Shown here: piece by piece, positions 34,499 to 43,453 of the stretch
Position numbering within the stretch: position 1 is the first letter of the stretch
Layout: each line of letters starts with the position of its first letter
Assembly (NCBI GenBank): GCA_963753055.1
Contig: CAVWAP010000009.1
Coordinates: 434,001 to 498,000 of the forward strand
Length of the DNA stretch: 64,000 nucleotides
Direction of reading: 5' to 3'
Source of the DNA: JAUWGC01 sp963753055
GTDB lineage: Bacteria; Bacteroidota; Bacteroidia; Bacteroidales; B18-G4
Notes under the pieces: generated by a model
Databases searched by the model: none
Told to the model about the DNA's origin: nothing
The model's input: the letters and a program-made list of their open reading frames with translations, nothing else
Made by a program: the position numbers and the translations under genes

Positions 34499-35977
34499 TT
34501 ATTCATCTTTTTTCAGGTTAATGGAGCCTCCGCTGCCGAAGAAATAAGTATATCCAATAATTAGCGCCAGGCCCTGATCCGTTGCCTGCATTGTATTTTG
34601 TGGCTCACCGAGGAACTCCAGCCCTGATTCTCCCCTGTCTGTGAAATTGGCGTACTGGCGAAGATCTTTGCCTCCACCAAATATGTACTGAAACCCTGCA
34701 GCGATTTCACTCTGGCCAAATTTCATGGCTGCACCGACAGACAGATGGTAGATATCCCAGGTTCTTCCGCGCATAATGAAGCCTTCATCCAACTCCCTTT
34801 CCTGATCCTTAAAATTGTTAAAATCGGTCCGAAAACCCGCCAGGAGATCAAACTTTTCATTCAGGGTTTGCCTCCATCCAATAGCTGCATTAAACACTGC
34901 ATTGGCCCAGCCCTGAACACTCACAAACTTAATATTGCCAATGGCATCATTATATATGTTTTTGGGATAAATGACGGGTGAGGGTTCAGCATGGATCATT
35001 TCGTAATCGTTAATCTTGAAAAAATACTCCATTGAGATTTCAATATCTGATTTCTTTGTGGCATGCCTTATCCCAAGACCTATGGACAAAGGTGATTTAT
35101 TATGCATCCATAAGTATTCCTGTCTGTCAGTGGCTATGAAATCAATGTTTTGTCCAAGACCGTAAAACTCCCCCAGGCCATATGAAGCAAAGTCCTGCTG
35201 TACATCCGCATCGCCATAAAGATTCAGGGAAGGGGTCATCAGGGTAAGGCCAAGCTTCCATTTACCCCAGTCCCATGCAACTCCAAGCTTCCAGAATAAC
35301 TTCCAATTTACATAAAGAACATCCTGGCCAATAGACAATGATGCTATAAGATAGGCAGAGTCAATTACTGGTATTCCAGTTGCTGAAACAAGATTGCGAT
35401 AAGTCTGATAACGATATGAAATGAAGGTTGTTACCCCAACCGAAAACTTATCACTTACCCTGTAGCCAAGGCCAATTCCTCCCCATTGTTCGGTAAATTC
35501 GTTTGTATACTCATAAGCGCCCAGATAATATTCTGTACCTGGAGCGGGTTCAGTGAATTCAATTTCTGCGAGGGCTCTTTTATTGAAGCGCATCCTGCTA
35601 TTGTACCTGGAAAGTAAGGTATAACTCAGTTTTAACCGATCATCCTTAAAAATATCGATCATGCCTGAAATCAGCTGTGGGTAGTATGCATAGCGATTAT
35701 AGTGAAAATCAAGCCCGTCCCCTATCCCATTCCTTATTTTGGTTCGTTGAAATTTATAGATCGTAGCCGTCACAGAGATGGAATTGCCTTCAATGAAACC
35801 AAGGGTCCCAGGATTATAATATAATGCCGAATTATCCCTGACCCCTGCAATCACTGCTCCTCCAAGTAAATCCGACTTTGCTCCGAATTGTTCTGACCAA
35901 TAATGGTAATCTTGCGCAGCCAGGCTGAAACCTGCTATTAAACAGGCAATTATTATAGTTGTTTTCCTCATCTTCAT
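34499..35977 (-). CDS. FadL/OmpP1-like outer-membrane transport protein
   Basis: 492 residues. After the signal peptide (to about SLAAQ), the N-terminal plug-like segment FGAKSDLLGGAVIAGVRDNSALYYNPGTLGF matches the FadL family pattern (D-x-x-A-x-YxNPA). Numerous amphipathic strands follow, ending in LIIGYTYFFGSGG. FadL channels carry hydrophobic compounds, classically long-chain fatty acids, across the outer membrane. It is the first gene of the minus-strand set ahead of the PagL-like and YceI-like genes, so the three may form an envelope-lipid operon. Confidence 0.75.
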   Translation of the reverse strand: MKMRKTTIIIACLIAGFSLAAQDYHYWSEQFGAKSDLLGGAVIAGVRDNSALYYNPGTLGFIEGNSISVTATIYKFQRTKIRNGIGDGLDFHYNRYAYYPQLISGMIDIFKDDRLKLSYTLLSRYNSRMRFNKRALAEIEFTEPAPGTEYYLGAYEYTNEFTEQWGGIGLGYRVSDKFSVGVTTFISYRYQTYRNLVSATGIPVIDSAYLIASLSIGQDVLYVNWKLFWKLGVAWDWGKWKLGLTLMTPSLNLYGDADVQQDFASYGLGEFYGLGQNIDFIATDRQEYLWMHNKSPLSIGLGIRHATKKSDIEISMEYFFKINDYEMIHAEPSPVIYPKNIYNDAIGNIKFVSVQGWANAVFNAAIGWRQTLNEKFDLLAGFRTDFNNFKDQERELDEGFIMRGRTWDIYHLSVGAAMKFGQSEIAAGFQYIFGGGKDLRQYANFTDRGESGLEFLGEPQNTMQATDQGLALIIGYTYFFGSGGSINLKKDE

Positions 35978-36058
35978 AGTATTTAAAGAAATCTCAGCTT
36001 GGTGTTTATCATCAATAAAAATAATAATTTTTTCTTGTCGCTTGAGTTAATAGTCTAG

Positions 36059-37540
36059 ATGATTTACTTTTATAGTAATTCTAAAGGTTTTGCCTTGCGC
36101 CGTAAAAAACTCAGAATTGGATTAATTATTTTCATCGCAACTGTAACAGTTTTATTTACAGGCCTTACCATCTATTTGTCTTTCTCCGCTAATAAACTAA
36201 AAGCACTGCTTGAAGAGGAATTCTCGTATCAGCTTGAATTAAATTGTGAGATACGAGGTGATATCAAGGTGCGGATCATACCCGGCATCAAGATAAAGAT
36301 TTATGACGTGGTTTTCGACAATGGGCAGGAGGATATTCTTTCAGGAGAGCAGGTTAACATCACGATTCCTTTCTCTTTCCTTTTTAATGAAAAGGTTGAG
36401 ATCAACGAATTGGAATTGATCAGGCCCAAATTCCATGTCTGGTATGATGAAGGTGGCAAGAGCAGCTGGGCGTTAATTGGCCTGGATGAAACTGCTGGTC
36501 AGGCTGATACCAATGAATTCCATTATTATATTGACCTGAGGAGGATTACTGTAAAGCAGGGGTTGATCCATTTCACCGACAAGGCAAATGGGGATACGAT
36601 AGTGCTTGGCGATATTTATATAACATCAGACACCATGCAATTTACCGGATCTCAAGAGGGTATAGACTGGGGAAATTCTCGTTTTATGGGCAGTTTACGA
36701 GCCGGACATTTCAGGCTAAACAATTTCCGGTTTCATAACATGTCTTTTTTTATCAAGGGGCAAAATCAATTGATTAACATCTATTATGCTTCAGAGGAAG
36801 AGTTACAGCGGGAAGATGAGGGGAATATTTTCCTCGATATAGGCAGCTCCCCTGTTCATGTAACGATTAATCATAAGATGACCGGGTTTCGTATTGAGAA
36901 ACTCCTCAAGAACCTGGAAATGGATACGCTGTTTTCCGGCATCATGAATTTTGAATCCAGTTTGTCTTTCAATACGGGGCATGATATGTTTAGTACTTTT
37001 AACGGATTCATCAATCTTGAAGGATATGACTTGATCCTTTACGGATATAATATTGATAATTTCCTCAATAAGTTCGAAAAAAGCCAGCGATTTACTTTAA
37101 TAGATATTGGAGCTTTATTCGTCGCAGGGCCTGTAGGTCCTGTTGTTACAAAAGGATACGACTTTGCCCGCCTTATGGTTCCAAGTAAGCAGGATACAAG
37201 TTATATTACCGGATTTAAATCATATTGGGAGATTACTAACGGTGTTGCAAATGCAAGCGATGTTGCATTTGCAACCCTGAAAAACAGGCTGGCCGCCAAA
37301 GGTGAAATTGATTTTGCTCACAGCGAATTTAATGACTTCACCTTTGCTGTGCTTAATGAATATGGCTGCGCTTCGATCTCTCAAAAAGTAAATGGGAGTT
37401 TTGCTGACCCTAAAAGTAAGGGTGTGAGCAAGGTCGGAGCATTGCTTGGCCCTGTCAAGAATTTCTTTAAAGGTATCTTCAAGAAGAAAGAAAACTGCCC
37501 CAGGTTTTATGAGGGTGCTATCCAGCATCCCGAGAATTAA
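36059..37540 (+). CDS. AsmA-family protein
   Basis: 493 residues with one N-terminal membrane helix (residues about 18-45, LRIGLIIFIATVTVLFTGLT) and a long periplasmic part built of beta repeats. AsmA hallmarks are ELNCEIRGDIKVRIIPGIKIKIYDVVF and VEINELELIRPKFHVWYDEGGKSSWALIGL, and the C-terminal AsmA domain (ASDVAFATLKNRLAAKGEIDFA, SFADPKSKGVSKVGALLGPV). AsmA-like proteins are anchored in the inner membrane and are thought to bridge it to the outer membrane for phospholipid movement. It diverges from the FadL-like gene, consistent with an envelope-lipid theme. Confidence 0.8.
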   Translation: MIYFYSNSKGFALRRKKLRIGLIIFIATVTVLFTGLTIYLSFSANKLKALLEEEFSYQLELNCEIRGDIKVRIIPGIKIKIYDVVFDNGQEDILSGEQVNITIPFSFLFNEKVEINELELIRPKFHVWYDEGGKSSWALIGLDETAGQADTNEFHYYIDLRRITVKQGLIHFTDKANGDTIVLGDIYITSDTMQFTGSQEGIDWGNSRFMGSLRAGHFRLNNFRFHNMSFFIKGQNQLINIYYASEEELQREDEGNIFLDIGSSPVHVTINHKMTGFRIEKLLKNLEMDTLFSGIMNFESSLSFNTGHDMFSTFNGFINLEGYDLILYGYNIDNFLNKFEKSQRFTLIDIGALFVAGPVGPVVTKGYDFARLMVPSKQDTSYITGFKSYWEITNGVANASDVAFATLKNRLAAKGEIDFAHSEFNDFTFAVLNEYGCASISQKVNGSFADPKSKGVSKVGALLGPVKNFFKGIFKKKENCPRFYEGAIQHPEN

Positions 37541-37578
37541 TATTTAGAATTTTATACAAATAATTAGAATTGCTTTTA

Positions 37579-37618
37579 CGGGATTCCATCCCGGATCAAA
37601 CAATTCATTGTTTTTTTT
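37579..37618 (+). terminator. Palindrome and hairpin/T-run after the AsmA-like gene
   Basis: CGGGAT-TCC-ATCCCG (37579-37593) is a perfect 6-bp hairpin; AACAA-TTCA-TTGTT with a following T-run (37599-37618) is a second one that looks like a terminator. The first shares GGATTCCATCC with the repeat at 21197. Confidence 0.6.
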
Positions 37619-37642
37619 GTTAATCTTCTTAAACTACCCATT

Positions 37643-38022
37643 ATGATCAAGGCAATCCCGGCAGCTGAAAGGCATTTTGTTGATTATGGCTGGCTGCAAA
37701 CATACTGGCTGTTCTCATTCTCGGATTATTACGACCCCGACAACATCCAATTCGGACCATTGCGGGTATTTAATGATGATATCGTTCAACCACAGTCTGG
37801 TTTTCCCACACACCCCCACCGGGAGATGGAGATCATCAGTATCATCATGCAGGGAGAGATTTCCCACAAAGACAACACTGGCAATGAGGCTATTATACAA
37901 GCAGGAGAAGTTCAAAGGATGAGCGCAGGCAAAGGGACCAGGCAAGAATCTCAGATGAACAGGAGATTCAGATCGTCTCACATAAACATGCCGACTTCCT
38001 CCTGATAGATCTGCCAGGATAA
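37643..38022 (+). pseudogene. Pirin-family pseudogene with internal deletion and frameshift
   Basis: The first 98 or so residues are clearly pirin (cupin metal-binding HPHREMEIISIIMQGEISHKD and GEVQRMSAGKG). Right after AGKG the frame changes: the first frame runs out at 38005, while from about 37937 another frame reads DQARISDEQEIQIVSHKHAD and then FLLIDLPG with stop at 38020-38022, which matches the C-terminal end of bacterial pirins. Roughly 100-110 residues of the second cupin domain are missing. The junction holds GGGA, which fits both flanks, so the loss probably arose by microhomology-mediated deletion. Intact pirins are about 230-300 residues. A terminator lies just upstream. Confidence 0.85.
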
Positions 38023-38146
38023 ATAACATCACCAATTACTCAGGTAATACGTGATTTCCACTAATTACAGGTATTTATTTGGAAAGATCTTTTTCGCTTT
38101 TTATCTTGCAATCCACTAAAACTTAACTAAATCTGCTATTACGATT

Positions 38147-38668
38147 ATGGAATGTCCAGTTTGTCATCATAAGAATGTCCCGACAGGGACACGGGAATGT
38201 CCAAACTGTCACTCTGATTTAGAATCATTTAGACTCATTCAGGACCTTGAAAAAGGTTACAGGACACGGAGAACTGTCAACTATGTACTAGGCATAATTG
38301 CGGTTGTTCTGTTAATTCTCTGGATTGGGTCTGTTTTCTATCTGAACAACAAGTACAGCGGAATTGAACAGGAAGCTGAAACCTTGAGGGCTCAGGTAGA
38401 AACCCTGGTTGCTGAAAAGCAGGAATTGATCAAAGAAAATGAAGCTTTACAGCAACAGGCCTTACAGCTTGAGTTAACCCTGAAGCAAAGGCCAGCTAAA
38501 CCAGATGTGATAAAGCATGTGGTACAACCTGATGAGACCCTTTTCTTAATTGCTGAAAAGTACTATAATGACGGTTATCAGTACAAAAAGATAGTCTGTG
38601 ATAATCAGCTTGACGATCCAAATTTTATTGTTAAAGGTCAAGTGTTATATATTTATGGTTTTCGATAA
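38147..38668 (+). CDS. Zinc-ribbon, membrane-anchored LysM protein
   Basis: 173 residues in clear order: N-terminal zinc ribbon with two CxxC pairs (CPVCHHK, CPNCHSD, residues 3-21), one membrane helix (about 45-67, VLGIIAVVLLILWIGSVFYL), a coiled coil (about 72-115, ETLRAQVETLVAEKQELIKE), and a C-terminal LysM domain (VVQPDETLFLIAEKYYND to GQVLYIYG). Topology should place the ribbon in the cytoplasm and LysM in the periplasm, binding peptidoglycan. A cell-envelope tether or sensor is likely. The small coiled-coil gene follows closely but has its own promoter-like box. Confidence 0.85.
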   Translation: MECPVCHHKNVPTGTRECPNCHSDLESFRLIQDLEKGYRTRRTVNYVLGIIAVVLLILWIGSVFYLNNKYSGIEQEAETLRAQVETLVAEKQELIKENEALQQQALQLELTLKQRPAKPDVIKHVVQPDETLFLIAEKYYNDGYQYKKIVCDNQLDDPNFIVKGQVLYIYGFR

Positions 38669-38676
38669 AAAAACCG

Positions 38677-38684
38677 TAAATTTG
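38677..38684 (+). promoter_or_regulatory. Candidate -7 box (TAAATTTG) for the small coiled-coil gene
   Basis: TAAATTTG lies 22 bases before ATG 38707 and directly after the LysM gene stop. No clear -33 element. Confidence 0.35.
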
Positions 38685-38706
38685 ACATAATTAATCTCAT
38701 TTGATA

Positions 38707-38925
38707 ATGTCAAATACAGACAATTTCAGATTATTAAAGCAAAAGATCACCATCTACCTGAATACCATCCTAACGCTTCAAACCAAGGTTGAAAAGCTCA
38801 GGAAGGAAAAGTCAGACTTGGTAGTTAATGCTGAGGGTCTTACCAAAACTAACAAGAAGCTCAGAGCCAAGCTGCATATGCTTGAAGATGAGATTCAACA
38901 ACTCAAAGCAACTGAGGGGAACTAA
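38707..38925 (+). CDS. Small coiled-coil protein
   Basis: 72 residues from ATG 38707; a TTG two codons upstream would add only two residues. Nearly the whole protein is a heptad-patterned coiled coil (LLKQKITIYLNTILTLQTKV, LRAKLHMLEDEIQQL). It has no membrane segment. It follows the LysM coiled-coil protein on the same strand and may be its soluble partner (inference). Its stop is one base short of the convergent GH36 gene end. Confidence 0.6.
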   Translation: MSNTDNFRLLKQKITIYLNTILTLQTKVEKLRKEKSDLVVNAEGLTKTNKKLRAKLHMLEDEIQQLKATEGN

Positions 38926-38926
38926 T

Positions 38927-40783
38927 CTACTCTGAATTTTGCTTTATTGCCAATAAGCCGGAAGGAGGGACATTAAATTTCCTGACACCCCTTTTGATCT
39001 TCATTTCAAATGCATCTTGTTTTCTGCCAGAGCAATCAAATACTTCAATTATTGCTTCACCAAAGTCATCAGTAAACTCTACAACGACTTCTGAGCTTCC
39101 TTTAGCATTGACTACGTCTATTGCTTTAAGGTCCGGCACTTCAAGCTTTAAAAAGTAATCGTTATACAAAGCAGCGATCATCTTATCAGTATTATAAGCC
39201 ATCAGTACAGGATATAATGCGGCGGGGTTTCTTGGTATGAACTTACCATCCATGAGTATGGCTTTGTTCATTTTCCAGTAATTTATCCAGAAAGCAGCCA
39301 TTTGAACATGTTCCTGGGGGACAGAATCCAGTTTAACAGATAATTGCGGAACACTGAACAGTATGTTCTGGATCTGCAAAGCAGCACTTTCAACAGGGTC
39401 CTGGTGATGCCACCGGAACATGTCGGAATGCACTGCGGTATTGCCGCTCAGCAGCCTTAGATCAGTAGTTCGTACCCTGTTGATAATCTCCATGTTCGGA
39501 CAATCGGCGGCACGGAACATATTGCCATATTTCCTCATCAATGGTCCAATATAAGGTTGCCTGAACTCAATCAGAATATCAGGCCTCTTTTCCCTCAACC
39601 TGAGCATGATATCAGTCATTAAGCGGTCAACAGCATCGTTGACCGACGCATAATCCCTTCCGTTCCTGGCCGTTAGGTCTGTCTTCTCATCAGCATAAAA
39701 CCAACCCAGGAAATCCAGCTTGAAGCCATCCAGGTTCCATTCCTGCAATGCCTGTTCATACGTACCGATTATATGTTCTCTTACTTCGGGGTAGCGGGGA
39801 TCCAGCACCCAGGTACTCTGGCTTTCCCAGTGATGCAGGTATTTTCCTTTGAAACGATCATACAATTGGGACTTTTCTCCAATAAATGGGAGGGAATACC
39901 ACAGCATAACCTTTACATCCAATGCATGTATACTATCAACAAAAGCCTTCATTTCCGGGATCCTGACAGGCTGCCAGTCACCGGTAAAGGCATAACCCCT
40001 CTGGTTGTCCATCGTTTGCCATCCATCATCAATAATTACTGCATCCAGTCCTATTTCTTTGCCCAGCCTGCATTGATGCACAACTTCTGCAGCATCCAGG
40101 TTCTGGTGGAAGCTATACCAGGTTGAATACAGCGGCATTTTGGCCATTTCAGGCACATCGGCGGGTTTGTAACCATCTTTCCCTGCCCACCAGTCAGATA
40201 CATCATAAACAGCCTCGTAGTAGGGTATCTTTCTATTATCCAGCCTGAGCTCTACGGTGTATTCGCTTATGGCAGGATGAGGTTCTGAAAAGAATGTCAT
40301 AGAACAATGAAATCGAATATCCTCTTCTCTAAGATATGAAGAGGTTTTAACTTTATTTAGTGCATCAGATAAAGCCAGGGTCAGCCGGTTTTCATCATTG
40401 CTATTCAAAAAACACAATACCGGGGCCTGGCTGGAGGCCCGGGAAGTCACCCTGTTATAATAATAGGTCGCCCTGTCAGGGTTTATAGTTGAATTCCAGA
40501 AAGCATATACGTCGATAGAAGGGAAGCTCCACTTCAGGGTAAACTCAGGTGGCTGTGCTGGTTCAGAGGAAGTTAACTTCAGGGTAATGATCTGAATGCC
40601 CGGTTCCTGTCCGGTCGATTCCATGTCGATTTCAAATGCACCCAGATCACCCTCAACCTTGATATCATCAACAGATATTGTTATTGGGGCAGATGAAATT
40701 GTGCTGTATGTTATTTGAGAAATATCATCCCCACAGGAAACCAACAGGATAGCTATAACAAAACCGAATATTATACTTTTCAT
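38927..40783 (-). CDS. GH36-like alpha-galactosidase lipoprotein
   Basis: 618 residues with lipobox LVSC. An N-terminal beta-sandwich of about 210 residues is followed by a TIM barrel with IGLDAVIIDDGWQTMD, FVDSIHALDVKVMLWYS, the nucleophile D357 in DGFKLDFLGW and the likely acid/base Asp in FRAADCPN. These match clan GH-D family GH36. It should release terminal alpha-galactose or related residues in the periplasm or at the surface. It lies apart from the main glycosidase run at 13302-24588. Confidence 0.82.
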   Translation of the reverse strand: MKSIIFGFVIAILLVSCGDDISQITYSTISSAPITISVDDIKVEGDLGAFEIDMESTGQEPGIQIITLKLTSSEPAQPPEFTLKWSFPSIDVYAFWNSTINPDRATYYYNRVTSRASSQAPVLCFLNSNDENRLTLALSDALNKVKTSSYLREEDIRFHCSMTFFSEPHPAISEYTVELRLDNRKIPYYEAVYDVSDWWAGKDGYKPADVPEMAKMPLYSTWYSFHQNLDAAEVVHQCRLGKEIGLDAVIIDDGWQTMDNQRGYAFTGDWQPVRIPEMKAFVDSIHALDVKVMLWYSLPFIGEKSQLYDRFKGKYLHHWESQSTWVLDPRYPEVREHIIGTYEQALQEWNLDGFKLDFLGWFYADEKTDLTARNGRDYASVNDAVDRLMTDIMLRLREKRPDILIEFRQPYIGPLMRKYGNMFRAADCPNMEIINRVRTTDLRLLSGNTAVHSDMFRWHHQDPVESAALQIQNILFSVPQLSVKLDSVPQEHVQMAAFWINYWKMNKAILMDGKFIPRNPAALYPVLMAYNTDKMIAALYNDYFLKLEVPDLKAIDVVNAKGSSEVVVEFTDDFGEAIIEVFDCSGRKQDAFEMKIKRGVRKFNVPPSGLLAIKQNSE

Positions 40784-40784
40784 A

Positions 40785-40824
40785 TTACTTAATTACCTAA
40801 TCACCCAATTACTTAATCACTCAC
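40785..40824. repeat. Octamer array TTACTTAA / TCACTCAC type
   Basis: TTACTTAA, TTACCTAA, TCACCCAA, TTACTTAA, TCACTCAC follow each other with 8-bp spacing between two minus-strand genes. The stop codon of the XRE-type gene (40817-40819) lies inside it. A similar octamer array is at 49492-49555. Confidence 0.7.
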
Positions 40825-41329
40825 TTAAGATCGCATTAATCTTTCGTCGAACTTCTTTCAGCTCCTCATACAGCATTTTCAGCTTCTTTTCAGCAGCAGT
40901 TTTCTTTTTACCATCTGAAAGTTCTTCGTCATAGATCTTGTCGATATTGCTGAAGTTTACCTGAAGCTCTTTATACCTTGATTTAATGCGGTTGACCTGC
41001 TCACTGAGGTAATTAATTACATAGTCATTCTTCTGGAGCATCTTATTGCTTAACTCTGCAATTTTCTCCCTGTCCTTTAGCTGCGTTTCAAGAAAAAGTA
41101 TCTTATCTTCAAATTCACCTGCCTGCTTACCTCCTCCGAAGAAAGTTGCCACAGGTACATTAAGCTCTGCGGCTATTGCCTCAAGGGTAGTGACCTTCAG
41201 GGAATTATTTGCCAGTGCGGCATATAAGCCGGAAGTAGACATATTAACACCGGGGCTCTTTGCCAATTGCTGTATGTTGATCCCCTTCTCCCGGCATTCC
41301 TTTTTGATTTGTTGACTTAAATTTATCAT
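40817..41329 (-). CDS. XRE-like helix-turn-helix protein with C-terminal coiled coil
   Basis: 170 residues. Residues about 1-65 are a Cro/CI-type HTH (LSQQIKKECREKGINIQQLA, LYAALANNSLKVTTLEAIAA, LNVPVATFFGG). Residues about 70-165 are strongly helical and coiled-coil-like, ending in LKEVRRKINAILSE. It may be a transcriptional regulator that oligomerises by its tail. It diverges from the lemA gene. The last residues and stop derive from an octamer repeat array that continues into the spacer. Confidence 0.7.
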   Translation of the reverse strand: MINLSQQIKKECREKGINIQQLAKSPGVNMSTSGLYAALANNSLKVTTLEAIAAELNVPVATFFGGGKQAGEFEDKILFLETQLKDREKIAELSNKMLQKNDYVINYLSEQVNRIKSRYKELQVNFSNIDKIYDEELSDGKKKTAAEKKLKMLYEELKEVRRKINAILSE

Positions 41330-41410
41330 GGCAGAATATTAAATTTTCGGAATATTTCTACTAAATTAAAAAACTAATTATTTAAAAGCAAAGTATATCA
41401 ATAAAAATCA

Positions 41411-41418
41411 TATATTTG
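41411..41418 (+). promoter_or_regulatory. Candidate -7 box (TATATTTG) for lemA-htpX
   Basis: TATATTTG fits TAnnTTTG and lies 37 bases before the lemA ATG in a 126-bp AT-rich divergent region. No TTG at -33. Confidence 0.4.
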
Positions 41419-41455
41419 AAATAGGAACAATATTTCTAATTAAAATCTTATAAAA

Positions 41456-42016
41456 ATGGCTATAGTAATTGTAATTGTTATAATCGTCATTATAGCAATA
41501 TTTCTGATCTCCCTCTATAACCGCCTGGTTAAGCTGCGCAATAACCGTGAAAATGCTTTTGCTGATATTGATGTTCAGCTTCGCCAGCGTCATGACCTGA
41601 TCCCAACGTTGGTAGACACTGTCAAGGGTTATATGAAGCATGAAGATAAGGTCCTGACAGCCGTCACTGAGGCCAGGGCCAATGCCATGAAGGCTTCCGG
41701 TATTGATGACAAGATCAAGGCGGAAAATCAGTTAACTGCTGCACTTGGTGGATTGCAAGTGGCCGTGGAGGCTTATCCCGACCTGAAAGCAAGTCAGAAT
41801 TTCATGCAATTGCAGGAAGAGATCTCTGATGTGGAGAATAAGCTTGCTGCAGCGCGTCGTTTCTTTAATTCTGCAACCAAGGAACTCAATAATGCTGTTG
41901 AGGTATTCCCTTCCAATATTGTAGCAGGCATGTTTGGCTTCAAGCGGGAGATTATGTTTGAGATTGGCGAGGACCGGAGGGCTGAGATGGAAGAACCACC
42001 CAAGGTAAATTTCTAG
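41456..42016 (+). CDS. lemA: LemA family protein
   Basis: 186 residues with an N-terminal membrane helix (residues 1-22, Val/Ile rich), outside-facing coiled helices and the family signatures YNRLVKLRNNRENAFADIDV, QLRQRHDLIPTLVDTVKGYM and RRFFNSATKELNNAV followed by FPSNIVAGMFGF. LemA proteins are found beside M48 peptidases such as HtpX, as here with a 4-base gap, and are thought to assist membrane-protein quality control. Confidence 0.93.
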   Translation: MAIVIVIVIIVIIAIFLISLYNRLVKLRNNRENAFADIDVQLRQRHDLIPTLVDTVKGYMKHEDKVLTAVTEARANAMKASGIDDKIKAENQLTAALGGLQVAVEAYPDLKASQNFMQLQEEISDVENKLAAARRFFNSATKELNNAVEVFPSNIVAGMFGFKREIMFEIGEDRRAEMEEPPKVNF

Positions 42017-42020
42017 GTTT

Positions 42021-42977
42021 ATGAAATACGTTGGTATACAGACACAGATCTGGCGTAACAATTCCAAATCTATTGTTTTACTTATCCTGTTTCCGCTGGT
42101 ATTGTATGCACTTGTCTGGTTGTTTATTTTCTTTACCTCAGCCAACTCTGAATACCAGGATGTCAGCCCGGTAAATGAGGCCAATACTGCATTTCTGTAT
42201 TCATTCCCCTGGGTTACGGTTGGGGTTGCCATCTGGTTCCTGATCGCTTACTTCTCCCATACCTCCATGATACAGCGGGCCACCGGGGCGAAGCCGCTTG
42301 AGCGAAAAGAGAATAAGCGGGTTTATAACCTGGTGGAAAATCTATGTATTGGATCGGGCATGAAAATGCCCAAAGTGAATGTCATACAGGATGATTCACT
42401 GAATGCTTTTGCAAGTGGCATTAATGCACGGACATTCACTGTGACCCTGTCCAGCGGCATCATAAGCAAGCTTAACGACGAAGAACTGGAGGGGGTTATC
42501 GCCCACGAGCTCTCTCACATCAAGAATCGTGACGTACGGCTGATGATCGTTTCAATCATCTTTGTGGGGATCTTTGCTTTCATTGCTGAAATGATGCTTC
42601 GCAGCATGGTTTTCAGCGGTGGACGGCGAAGCAGCAGCGGGAAAGGTGGAGGAGGTGCCCAGCTGATCGGACTTGCACTGGCACTGGTCGGCCTCCTGCT
42701 GGCAACCTTATTCAGGTTTGCCATCTCCCGCAATCGTGAATATATGGCCGACGCCGGTGGAGCCGAGATGACCAGGAACCCCGAGGCGCTTGCTTCCGCC
42801 CTGAGAAAAATTTCTATCGATCCCAGGATAGAAGCTGTTAAGCGTCAGGATGTTGCACAGCTATTCATTGAGCATCCACTGGATAAAAAGAAGAAAAAGA
42901 AAGGATTCTCTATCAGTGGATTGTTTGCAACACACCCTCCTATTGGAGAGAGGATAAGGGTATTGGAGCAGTTCTGA
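42021..42977 (+). CDS. htpX: M48 family membrane metallopeptidase (HtpX-like)
   Basis: 318 residues. Two membrane helices (about 18-38 and 68-88) precede the zinc-peptidase domain with HELSHIKNRD (HExxH near residue 163), two further hydrophobic segments (about 175-195 and 215-240), and the third zinc ligand region EYMADAGGAEM. HtpX degrades misfolded inner-membrane proteins. A Gly-rich loop (SSSGKGGGGAQ) lies between helices 3 and 4. It is co-transcribed with lemA. Confidence 0.93.
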   Translation: MKYVGIQTQIWRNNSKSIVLLILFPLVLYALVWLFIFFTSANSEYQDVSPVNEANTAFLYSFPWVTVGVAIWFLIAYFSHTSMIQRATGAKPLERKENKRVYNLVENLCIGSGMKMPKVNVIQDDSLNAFASGINARTFTVTLSSGIISKLNDEELEGVIAHELSHIKNRDVRLMIVSIIFVGIFAFIAEMMLRSMVFSGGRRSSSGKGGGGAQLIGLALALVGLLLATLFRFAISRNREYMADAGGAEMTRNPEALASALRKISIDPRIEAVKRQDVAQLFIEHPLDKKKKKKGFSISGLFATHPPIGERIRVLEQF

Positions 42978-43025
42978 TAAGGTATGGAAGAGACTATTAA
43001 GGAATTAGCATAAAACTAGGGATTC

Positions 43026-43406
43026 GTGAAAAAATGGCTTGTGATTTTTATTGTCGTCCTTTTTGCCTGTACCAAAGATGACAATAGTGATGGTGACACT
43101 ATAACTCCATATTCTCCACCTGTAAAATGTAATATCAGTATTAAGGCCTGCACTGTTCAGCCCAATGATACTGTTTATTTAACCTGGACTGATACCAACC
43201 ACACTGTTCATGAATATGATATTAATTCTTGCTTATATATTCATAGTCACTATTTTACTCGTGATACCATATTGCTCGAATATTACGCTTTTCAAAACGA
43301 TATGGAACTATATATTTATATTAACCAAGTGTTAATGTTTGATACTTTATTTCCCCAAACTTCAAAAGGGGTAATAAATTATATTGTCAGGGAGCCAAAA
43401 ATATAA
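43026..43406 (+). CDS. Small hypothetical lipoprotein
   Basis: 126 residues from a GTG start; the signal peptide KKWLVIFIVVLFAC gives a lipobox with Cys near residue 15, which fixes the start. The mature part is beta-rich with two Cys (KCNISIKACTV) and acidic/aromatic stretches (TDTNHTVHEYDINSC). No family is recognised. It sits alone downstream of htpX with a 48-bp gap. Confidence 0.6.
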   Translation: MKKWLVIFIVVLFACTKDDNSDGDTITPYSPPVKCNISIKACTVQPNDTVYLTWTDTNHTVHEYDINSCLYIHSHYFTRDTILLEYYAFQNDMELYIYINQVLMFDTLFPQTSKGVINYIVREPKI

Positions 43407-43453
43407 AGAAACAACTCAATAAATAAATATCTAAACAGAAAACAATTTTTATT

